Origin: Gemmatimonadota bacterium
GTDB taxonomy: Bacteria; Gemmatimonadota; Gemmatimonadetes; Longimicrobiales; Gaopeijiaceae
Direction: 5' to 3'
Assembly: GCA_026713345.1 (NCBI GenBank)
Contig: JAPOOQ010000333.1
Location: forward strand, 1 to 7,658
DNA: 7,658 bases
This document shows, piece after piece, positions 1-5,606 of the stretch. Every line of letters begins with the position of its first letter. Within the stretch, counting starts at the first letter, position 1. The position numbers and the translations under genes were made by a program. The notes beneath the pieces are model-generated. The model had not been told where the DNA came from. It saw nothing but the letters and a program-made list of their open reading frames with translations, and did no database searches.

Positions 1-1
1 C

Positions 2-1546
2 CCGCTCACATTCGCAAACGGCGACGAAGGCGACCGCTTCGGCGCGTCCGTGGCCTTCGCCGGAAACGACGTGTGGGTGGGCGCACCCACCACCCGCGGC
101 TACGAACTCGGCTCTGCCTTCGTGTATGAGGCGCAGGCCGATGGTTCGCTGCCCTCCGAGCCGAGCCGCATCCAGCTCCCCCAGGAAATGACGGTCGAGA
201 GCGACCGCTTTGGCAGCCTCGTCGCCTCGGGCGGCGAGGTGGTAGCGGTTGGCGCGTCCGGAATGCACCACGAGGCCGGCTCGGTCCACGTCTTCGAGCG
301 CGGCGGCGCCGGCTGGGAGGACATGGGAATGCTCGTGACCGACCCCGACATGCTCGCGCCGATCGTCGGCGAGGAGCAACGCTGCCCCGAGGAGGGCCAG
401 ATCGGCCCCTTCGACTGCAGCGAGGTCGAGCTCCTGGCGTACATCCCGCCGTCGCTGCTGCGAGCCGAGGGCCGCACTCGTGGCGTGCGCGCCAACGACA
501 ACTGGGGCTGGACCGACCCGATGACGGGGCGCGAGTATGCTCTGGTGGGACGCAACGACGGCACCTCCTTCGTCGACATCACCGATCCCACGAATCCCGT
601 GCTGGTCGGAGACCTGCCCAAGCCGTGGGGCACCCCGCCGTCGCAGCTCTGGCGCGACATCAAGACGTACAGGGACCACGCCTTCGTGGTGGCCGACGGG
701 GCGGGCGAGCACGGCATGCAGGGCCTCGATCTCACTCGCCTGCGCGATATCTCCCCGGACGAGATGCCCGTGCTCTTCGAGCCCGACGTGCACTACACCC
801 GCATCGGCAGCTCGCACAACATCGCGATCAACGAGGAAACCGGGATCGCCTACACGATCGGCGGCGGCGGCAGCGGCGACACCTGCGGCGGCGGCCTCCA
901 CATGATCAACATCGACGATCCGAAGAACCCCGAGTTTGTGGGCTGTTCCGCCGTTCAGGAGCGCGGCATCCACGACACCCAGTGCGTCATATACCGGGGC
1001 CCGGACGAACGGTATCAGGGACGGGAGCTCTGCTTCAACTCGCGCGGCCGGAATTTCCAGATCGAGGATGTGACCGACAAGGAAAACCCCGTGAACGTGG
1101 CGAGCCCCTCATCGCCCAACCCCGCCTATATCCACCAGGGCTGGCTCACCGACGACCACCGCTACTTCTTCCAGGACGACGAGTCGGACGTGATCGCCGG
1201 CAACGCGGAGACCACGCGCACCCTGATCTGGGACGTCAGCGATCTCGAGGACCCCGTGCTGGTGCGCGAATTCATGGGCTCCATGCCGGCGAGCGCCCAC
1301 AACCTGTACATCAAGGGCGATCTGATGTACCAGGCCAACTACCTCTACGGCCTGCACGTGCTCGACATCTCCGACCCCGAAAACCCGCGCGAAGTCGGAT
1401 ACTTCGACACGGCGCCGTACAAGGAGGGGTCGGGTTTCGGTGGCGCCTGGAGCAATTACCCATACTTCCCGAGCGGCACCGTGATCGTGACCAGCATGCA
1501 GGAGGGGCTGTTCGTGCTGAAGAAGAGGGTGCGGCCGATCAGCTGA
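2..1546 (+). CDS. Secreted FG-GAP / LVIVD-repeat 'choice-of-anchor B' family protein (5' partial)
   Basis: The reading frame is open to the left edge and codes recognisable protein before the GTG at 50, so that GTG is internal and the true start lies outside the window. Two FG-GAP blades come first (GDRFG at nt 29-43, SDRFG at nt 200-214, each followed by a VGAP/VGAS-like strand). Then follow about five LVIVD-type repeats with the D(I/V)xDPxNPxxVG signature, for example FVDITDPTNPVLVGDLP and LHVLDISDPENPREVGY. The segment around WRDIKTYRDHAFVVADG and GMQGLDLTRLRDI is what I know from the choice-of-anchor B family (TIGR04312). Such proteins are extracellular or surface beta-propellers of unknown biochemical role. 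The visible cysteines (CPEEG, FDCSE, DTCGG, VGCSA, TQCVI, LCFNS) could form disulfides outside the cytoplasm. It ends directly after the last repeat (VLKKRVRPIS) with no sorting tail visible. It is convergent with the DUF885 gene. The family call is firm; the function is unknown. Confidence 0.88.
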   Translation, partial: PLTFANGDEGDRFGASVAFAGNDVWVGAPTTRGYELGSAFVYEAQADGSLPSEPSRIQLPQEMTVESDRFGSLVASGGEVVAVGASGMHHEAGSVHVFERGGAGWEDMGMLVTDPDMLAPIVGEEQRCPEEGQIGPFDCSEVELLAYIPPSLLRAEGRTRGVRANDNWGWTDPMTGREYALVGRNDGTSFVDITDPTNPVLVGDLPKPWGTPPSQLWRDIKTYRDHAFVVADGAGEHGMQGLDLTRLRDISPDEMPVLFEPDVHYTRIGSSHNIAINEETGIAYTIGGGGSGDTCGGGLHMINIDDPKNPEFVGCSAVQERGIHDTQCVIYRGPDERYQGRELCFNSRGRNFQIEDVTDKENPVNVASPSSPNPAYIHQGWLTDDHRYFFQDDESDVIAGNAETTRTLIWDVSDLEDPVLVREFMGSMPASAHNLYIKGDLMYQANYLYGLHVLDISDPENPREVGYFDTAPYKEGSGFGGAWSNYPYFPSGTVIVTSMQEGLFVLKKRVRPIS

Positions 1547-1555
1547 GGGGGAAGG

Positions 1556-1669
1556 TCACCGGGGCTTGAGCCGTCTCCGCAGCCAAGCGGCGACCGCTTC
1601 CTCATCCAGCTTGCCGGCCGCCAACGCCACCATCCGCTCGACCACTAGGCGCTCACATCGGATCCCCAT
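1556..1669 (-). CDS. Possible 37-aa small protein overlapping the DUF885 stop codon
   Basis: An ATG at 1667-1669 (minus strand) opens a 37-codon ORF ending at a TGA at 1556-1558. It overlaps the last 17 nt of the DUF885 gene in another frame. A GGAGG lies four bases upstream of the ATG, so translational coupling is possible, but the same bases code the Trp-Arg of the family's usual C-terminal SWRFYGDP, so the match may be accidental. Codons have high GC at position 3, as in real genes here. The product is basic and looks helical (CERLVVERMVALAAGKLDEE, then a W-L-R-R-R tail). It faintly resembles the first helices of zinc-finger anti-sigma domains, but the expected HxxxC is absent. It could be a small protein, a decayed gene end, or chance. 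Confidence 0.22.
   Translation of the reverse strand: MGIRCERLVVERMVALAAGKLDEEAVAAWLRRRLKPR
1585..1599. terminator. Weak hairpin between convergent genes
   Basis: AAGCGG-CGA-CCGCTT is a perfect 6-bp stem with a 3-nt loop in the 106-nt gap between the convergent first gene and DUF885. No T-tract follows on either strand, so it is not a canonical intrinsic terminator. It also lies inside the possible 37-aa ORF and could simply be coding sequence. Confidence 0.2.
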
Positions 1670-3524
1670 AAAACCTCCACGACGCCCGAAAATCCCGCCC
1701 CGGCGCCTCGCCCAGCAGCCGCGCCCGCACCATTTCAATCGGCATGGAGCCCCCCTGCAGGATCGTGTCGTGGAACTCGCGGTCGGTCATCCGCCCGCCG
1801 CCCACCAGCTCCTCGTGCAGTGAGCGGATCTGCAGGCCGCCGAGCATGTACGCGGCCTGGTAGAGCGGCGAATAGCTGCCGTTGAAGGAGCGGCGGACCT
1901 CGGCGGTGGCGTTGGCGGGCTCGTGCCCGACGCGCTCGACGAGGAACGCGATCGCGTCGGCCGGAGTCATCTCCTCCAGGTGGAAGCTCAGCGAGAAGAT
2001 GATCCGCGCGGCCCGGTGCATCCGCCAGAAGAGCATGCCGACGCGGTCCTCGGGGGTCGACGGGAAGCCGAGATCCCAGAGCAGCATCTCCCAGTAGAGC
2101 GCCCAGCCTTCGGTCCAGAATGGCGTACCGAAGAGGTCCCTGTGCGAGTTGTAGCGGTCGGTCATGAAGCCCTGCAGGTGGTGTCCGGGGATGAGTTCGT
2201 GGTGCACCGTCGCACGCGAGAAGTGGGTGTTGTTCCCGCGCATGCTCATCCGCTTCTCGTCGTGGGTCATCTCGTCGGTCGGGAACGACACGCGGATCAC
2301 CTCGCCGCCCAGGAAGAACGGACTGACCCGCTGCCGCGCCGGCGACATCATCTCCAGCCGCCACACTTCCTTCGCGAGCGGCGGCACCGTCACCAGCCCC
2401 CGTTCCTCGACGAAGTCAATGGCTTCATGGGCCAGCATCATGACGATTTGGGGCTGTCCGCCGGGCTCCGCGTGCAGCGTCTTGACGTGCTCCAGCGCCG
2501 CCTTCCAGTCATCCCCGAACCCCAGCTCCCGCGACGCCTTCAGCATCTCCTCCTCGCACCACGCAAACTCCTCGTTGGCGAGCGCGATCAGCTCCGCGGG
2601 CGTGTACGGCATCATCTCGCGGGCCAGGTCCGCGGCCATCCCGTCCGCCCCGATCGGATCGCCGACGATCGGCTCCTCGCCGCCCTCCGGCCACCCGACA
2701 ACCCGCACCCGCAGCGTCGACAGGTAGCGCCCCAGCGCGCCGTCCGCCTCCTCGAACGGCTGGCTCGCCCACCAGGTGAAGAGCGGGTCATAGCCGGCGT
2801 AGTGGCGGTACCAGCTGCCGAGTGAGTTTCTGTAGGATTGGAGAACCCGCACGGCCCGCAGACCGGCGATCGGCGTCGGGGTCGGCTGCCCCCCGCCCCC
2901 CGGACCAGCCCCCCCGGCGGCTGCCCCCGACCTCAGCGCGGCGTCGGCCTCGCCCACGGCCACCGCCAGCCCCGCCAGCGCCGCCGCCATCTCCTCGCCG
3001 TCGACCTCGCCGCCCGCGTGCCGAATCTCGAGCAGCTCGATGATCTCCCCCGCAAACGGCAGCAGCGGCGCGACCTCGTCCAGCAGGCGACCCTCCCGCG
3101 CGAGCAGCTCCTGCCGGTACCGGATCTCGGCGCTCAGGAGGGTGTGGTCGATGCTACCTTCGACGTCGTCGGCCGCCACCGGCAGCGCGGCGAGGGCGTC
3201 GGCCCACCCGGCCAGGAAGTCGGCAACCCGCTGCTGGCGCGCCGGCGAGTAGGGCAGGTCGCCCCACTTCCGCTGCAGCGCCCCCCAGTCCGAGCTGAAG
3301 CGGTCTACGACGGGCGCCAGGCTGGAGCCCTCGAAGGCGGCGATGTCGGCGAGGTTGGGGACGGTGGCCGCGGTCGCGGCGGGGGTCTGTGCGGCGGCGG
3401 TCTGCGTCGCGGCGGCCGCGGCCAGAAACAGTGCGGCCGCGACGAGCCGGATCATCCCATTGGCACTCTCACCACGGCTCACGCCTCCCCGTGTCGCGCC
3501 TGCCTCGTTGCGACAAGTTGTCAT
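1653..3524 (-). CDS. Exported DUF885 family protein, probable zinc metallopeptidase
   Basis: This 623-aa protein carries the DUF885 hallmark HHELIPGHHLQ at residues 441-451 (HExxPGH type) and FWTEGWALYWE around E472. The Glu about 30 residues after the motif is where gluzincin-type enzymes place a third zinc ligand. The region from about residue 525 (YSPLYQAAYMLGGLQI) and the C-terminal SWRFYGDPM also match the family, so the C-terminus is intact. Start choice: ATG at 3524 has a strong AAAGGAG six bases upstream and is used here. However, residues 1-23 are polar, and the signal peptide itself begins at M24 (MIRLVAAALFLAAAAATQ), with likely cleavage after A45, so 3455 is a real alternative start. 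A Gly/Pro-rich linker (about residues 198-216) interrupts the N-terminal half. Peptidase activity and zinc ligation are inferred from the motif. The gene is divergent from rtcB. Confidence 0.92.
   Translation of the reverse strand: MTTCRNEAGATRGGVSRGESANGMIRLVAAALFLAAAAATQTAAAQTPAATAATVPNLADIAAFEGSSLAPVVDRFSSDWGALQRKWGDLPYSPARQQRVADFLAGWADALAALPVAADDVEGSIDHTLLSAEIRYRQELLAREGRLLDEVAPLLPFAGEIIELLEIRHAGGEVDGEEMAAALAGLAVAVGEADAALRSGAAAGGAGPGGGGQPTPTPIAGLRAVRVLQSYRNSLGSWYRHYAGYDPLFTWWASQPFEEADGALGRYLSTLRVRVVGWPEGGEEPIVGDPIGADGMAADLAREMMPYTPAELIALANEEFAWCEEEMLKASRELGFGDDWKAALEHVKTLHAEPGGQPQIVMMLAHEAIDFVEERGLVTVPPLAKEVWRLEMMSPARQRVSPFFLGGEVIRVSFPTDEMTHDEKRMSMRGNNTHFSRATVHHELIPGHHLQGFMTDRYNSHRDLFGTPFWTEGWALYWEMLLWDLGFPSTPEDRVGMLFWRMHRAARIIFSLSFHLEEMTPADAIAFLVERVGHEPANATAEVRRSFNGSYSPLYQAAYMLGGLQIRSLHEELVGGGRMTDREFHDTILQGGSMPIEMVRARLLGEAPGRDFRASWRFYGDPM
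2889..2928 (-). other. G-quadruplex-type motif in the DUF885 coding strand
   Basis: The plus strand shows C-runs of 6, 6, 7 and 5 bases (2889-2894, 2896-2901, 2909-2915, 2924-2928) separated by 1, 7 and 8 bases. On the coding (minus) strand these are four G-runs able to form a quadruplex. They encode the Gly-rich linker of DUF885. Folding is inferred. The tract is also where sequencing indels are most likely, although the reading frame stays open across it. Confidence 0.4.
3512..3522. promoter_or_regulatory. Palindrome GACAA-G-TTGTC at the DUF885 start codon
   Basis: This is a perfect 5-bp inverted repeat around a single central base. It touches the DUF885 ATG (3522-3524) and overlaps a TTGTCA that could be the -35 element of rtcB. 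A binding protein here could affect both divergent genes. It is only an 11-bp site and no regulator is known, so a chance palindrome is quite possible. Confidence 0.22.
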
Positions 3525-3548
3525 CGATCACTCCTTTGCGAGTACATT
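3518..3548 (+). promoter_or_regulatory. Candidate sigma70-like promoter for rtcB
   Basis: TTGTCA (3518-3523; five of six to TTGACA) and TACATT (3543-3548; four of six to TATAAT) are separated by 19 bp, slightly longer than ideal. This is one of the few less GC-rich stretches near rtcB. If used, it would give a leader of roughly 55 nt containing the 3565-3586 hairpin. The promoter consensus of this organism is unknown to me. Confidence 0.25.
3531..3537 (-). promoter_or_regulatory. Strong Shine-Dalgarno for the upstream DUF885 start
   Basis: The minus strand reads AAAGGAG-TGATCG-ATG, a near-ideal ribosome binding site with a 6-nt spacer before the ATG at 3524. It favours the longer N-terminus over the Met at 3455, whose upstream sequence has only a weak purine match (GTGAGAG). 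Confidence 0.6.
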
Positions 3549-3564
3549 GGACGCCCCGGTTCCG

Positions 3565-3586
3565 GGCCGGCTGCGCCAGCCCGGCC
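3565..3586 (+). other. GC-rich hairpin in the rtcB leader
   Basis: GGCCGGCTG-CGC-CAGCCCGGCC forms nine base pairs with one bulged C and a 3-nt loop, ending 23 nt before the rtcB ATG. A shorter inverted repeat, CCCGG-TT-CCGGG (3555-3566), sits just upstream and shares two bases with it, so the two could compete. No Shine-Dalgarno is visible before rtcB, so structure in this leader could affect translation. Confidence 0.35.
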
Positions 3587-3609
3587 GCTCCTCTCTGCAC
3601 ACTGACGCC

Positions 3610-4833
3610 ATGCACGTCTTCGGGCAACACGAGAAGCAGACGCTGGCCCAGCTCGCGCGGGTCGCCAAGCGCGCCGATCACGCGGCGCTGATGGCCGACG
3701 GCCACCTGGGCTACGTCATGCCCATCGGGGGCGTGGCCGCATACCGGAACCAGGTGAGCGTGGCGGGGGTGGGGTTCGACATCGCGTGCGGGAACGCGGC
3801 GGTGCGCACGGATCTGCGGCTGGAGGATCTGGGTGGCGGGCGGGGCGGCCGGCGGGAGAGCGGCTTGCAGCACCGACTCGCGGACATCGCCGATGAAATC
3901 CAGCACACGCTCACCTTCGGCGTGGGCGGGGTGAACCGGTCGCGCGAAGCGCCGAAGGACCACTCGTTGTTCGACGACCCCGCCTGGAATGCGGTCCCCG
4001 CACACCACCGCGCCAAGCTCAAGGACAAGGCCCGGGCGCAGCTCGGCACCGTCGGCTCCGGCAACCACTACGTGGACGTCTTCGCCGACGAGCGGGACCG
4101 GGTCTGGGTGGGGGTCCACTTCGGCTCGCGCGGGTTCGGCCACACGGTGGCGTCGTCGTTCCTGGCGATCGGGCAGGGCGCGAAGTGGGGGACGCGGGTT
4201 CCCGAGGCGGAGGTCATCTTCGACCTGGACGCTCCGGCGGGGCACGACTACTGGGCGCTGATGAAGCTGGCCGGGCGCTACGCCTACGCGGGGCGGGAGT
4301 GGGCGGTCCGGAAGGCGGTGGAGATCATCGGCGGGCGCGAGGTCGAACTCGTCCACAACCACCACAACTTCGCGTGGGAGGAGGAGCACTTCGGGCGCAC
4401 CTTCGTGGTGGTGCGCAAGGGGGCGACGCCGGCGTTCCCGGGACAGAAGGGGTTCGTGGGCGGATCAATGGGGGACGATGCGGTGATCCTGGAGGGGACC
4501 GGCGCCGCAAAGGCCGACCGGAACACGGCCGCGCTACAGACCCGCGCGCTCTACTCCACCGTGCACGGCGCGGGCCGGGTGATGAGCCGCACCGCCGCGC
4601 GGGGGAAGCGACACCGCCGCACCGGCAAGGTGTTGAAGCGCGGGAAGGTGAGCCGCGCGATGATGCTGGAGTGGGTGGGGCGGCGGGGGGTGGTGCTGCG
4701 GGGTGGGGGGCTGGACGAGAGTCCGCACGTCTACCGCCGCCTAACCGATGTGCTGGCCGCGCAGGGCGACACGGTGAGGGTGCTTCACACGCTGCGACCG
4801 CTTGTGGTGGTGATGGCGGGGGGGCGGCGGTAG
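3610..4833 (+). CDS. rtcB: RtcB family RNA ligase (tRNA-splicing / RNA-repair ligase)
   Basis: This 407-aa protein has the length of a typical bacterial RtcB (about 408 aa). RtcB joins RNA 2',3'-cyclic phosphate or 3'-phosphate ends to 5'-OH ends using GTP and Mn2+, in the cytoplasm. By comparison with E. coli RtcB I see the Mn-binding Asp and Cys in GFDIACG (D57, C60), the GTVGSGNHY motif (N152, H153), the HFGSRG His (H170), the HNHHN His (H252), the KGA...GGSMG nucleotide loop, and the guanylated His in VHGAGRVMSRT (H319). The protein ends with the family's LHTLRPLVVVM. The start at MHVFGQHE matches the beginning of the subfamily that carries ADGHLGY and GVGFDIACGN. The frame is open further upstream but would enter DUF885. 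No Shine-Dalgarno precedes the ATG. No archease, rtcA or prfH homologue lies alongside. All key residues are present, so it should be active. Confidence 0.95.
   Translation: MHVFGQHEKQTLAQLARVAKRADHAALMADGHLGYVMPIGGVAAYRNQVSVAGVGFDIACGNAAVRTDLRLEDLGGGRGGRRESGLQHRLADIADEIQHTLTFGVGGVNRSREAPKDHSLFDDPAWNAVPAHHRAKLKDKARAQLGTVGSGNHYVDVFADERDRVWVGVHFGSRGFGHTVASSFLAIGQGAKWGTRVPEAEVIFDLDAPAGHDYWALMKLAGRYAYAGREWAVRKAVEIIGGREVELVHNHHNFAWEEEHFGRTFVVVRKGATPAFPGQKGFVGGSMGDDAVILEGTGAAKADRNTAALQTRALYSTVHGAGRVMSRTAARGKRHRRTGKVLKRGKVSRAMMLEWVGRRGVVLRGGGLDESPHVYRRLTDVLAAQGDTVRVLHTLRPLVVVMAGGRR
4673..4710 (+). other. G-rich quadruplex-type tract near the rtcB 3' end
   Basis: G-runs of 3, 4, 6, 4 and 6 bases (4673-4675, 4677-4680, 4685-4690, 4700-4703, 4705-4710) lie on the coding strand with spacers of 1, 4, 9 and 1 bases. 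They encode the Gly/Arg/Val stretch before the final RtcB motif. One spacer is longer than the usual 7-nt limit, so this is an imperfect quadruplex motif. Confidence 0.3.
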
Positions 4834-4875
4834 GTTGCGTTGCGTTACAGATCACTTCACAAGAGGGGAACCGGA

Positions 4876-5559
4876 ATGATCGACACCTGCCGCCTTATTC
4901 GGGGACCGCGCGATCCCGACGCAACCCTTTCACCCGCCTGGCGCAGATTGCAGGCGCGGGGCGCCATCGTTGCTCTCCTCATCGGGCACGCGACCGGTTG
5001 TGCGAGCTACGGCGAAGGAGCCCCAGACACCTCGGAGGGCGAAGCCGTCCTGGCGGCGCTGGAGCATGTGGCGGTGGGGAAATGGGAGGAAGGGGGAGAA
5101 GGAACAACCCTGGTCAAGGGGAGGGCCGTTGTGGCGTATCGCGGTGACGAGCCGCTCACCGAATCTACGCGCAGTTTCCTGGACGAGGCGTTCGCAGCGC
5201 GCGGGTGGCGGTGGTCCACGGAAGATCCGCTGGTACCCACGGGCAATTGCGGATTCCCTCTCGGTGACTGTCGTTTGAAGGATCCCACCGAACTGCATCT
5301 GACCTTCTCCTGGGTACCTCCGTCAGGAGAGGCCTGCGCAGCGGAACAATCGGTACCGCCCCGACCACTACCGCCGGGTGAATTCTGCTGGGAACCCGTG
5401 GCAGGTGATGCACGCCACGGTGTCAGTGTCACATGGCTGAGCAGCTACCACTCCGTGCGGATCGGCCAGGATCGGGCGTTCACCGGAGGCGAGGGATTAC
5501 TGGTTACCCACGGGAACGAAGGGTGGCGGGTCGAGAGCAGAATGTCGTGGGTCTCGTGA
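4876..5559 (+). CDS. Putative lipoprotein of unknown function
   Basis: I do not recognise this 227-aa protein. The ATG at 4876 is preceded by GAGGGG at a 7-nt spacing, which decides this start. A hydrophobic stretch (GAIVALLIGHATGC, residues 29-42) ends at C42, a weak lipobox (Ala instead of Leu at -3). The 28-residue lead-in is long for a lipoprotein signal; a TTG at 4948 would give a short, more typical one but has no ribosome binding site. The mature part has four cysteines (C125, C132, C154, C171), enough for two disulfides, consistent with an exported domain. Its N-terminal half (AVLAALEHVAVGKWEEG, ESTRSFLDEAFAARGWRW) looks like a small alpha/beta fold and the C-terminal half is strand-rich. 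It lies 42 nt after rtcB on the same strand, so co-transcription is possible, but a functional link to RNA ligation is not apparent. Confidence 0.72.
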   Translation: MIDTCRLIRGPRDPDATLSPAWRRLQARGAIVALLIGHATGCASYGEGAPDTSEGEAVLAALEHVAVGKWEEGGEGTTLVKGRAVVAYRGDEPLTESTRSFLDEAFAARGWRWSTEDPLVPTGNCGFPLGDCRLKDPTELHLTFSWVPPSGEACAAEQSVPPRPLPPGEFCWEPVAGDARHGVSVTWLSSYHSVRIGQDRAFTGGEGLLVTHGNEGWRVESRMSWVS

Positions 5560-5581
5560 GTCCTTCGACTCGCTGACCCAC
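5547..5581. terminator. Two-tier hairpin at the convergent lipoprotein/symporter junction
   Basis: An outer 7-bp stem, GTGGGTC (5547-5553) with GACCCAC (5575-5581), encloses an inner 5-bp stem, GAGTC-CTTC-GACTC (5558-5571), with a small internal loop between them. The structure covers the stop codon of the lipoprotein (TGA 5557-5559) and sits 25 nt from the symporter stop. Position and symmetry fit a bidirectional transcription stop or an mRNA 3'-end stabiliser. No T-tract follows on either strand, so it would be a non-canonical terminator. Confidence 0.5.
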
Positions 5582-5606
5582 CGATCAAGCTCCCCCCCAC
5601 CAGCCC

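Noticed and set aside
1923..2825. Long plus-strand ORF (300 codons) opposite DUF885
   Set aside because: It is the antisense shadow of a clear DUF885 gene in GC-rich DNA; its product is rich in Arg, Pro and His with no family pattern.
3343..3609. N-terminal extension of rtcB by 89 codons to a GTG at 3343
   Set aside because: It would run antisense through the DUF885 start and signal peptide, has low-complexity Ala/Arg sequence, and RtcB of this type naturally begins at about MHVFG.
3469..4389. Minus-strand ORF of 306 codons opposite rtcB
   Set aside because: It is an antisense shadow of rtcB; the composition is typical of frames produced by high GC at third positions.
4185..5147. Plus-strand ORF of 320 codons bridging rtcB and the lipoprotein gene
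   Set aside because: It is out of frame with both real genes and its product is Gly/Arg-rich without recognisable domains.
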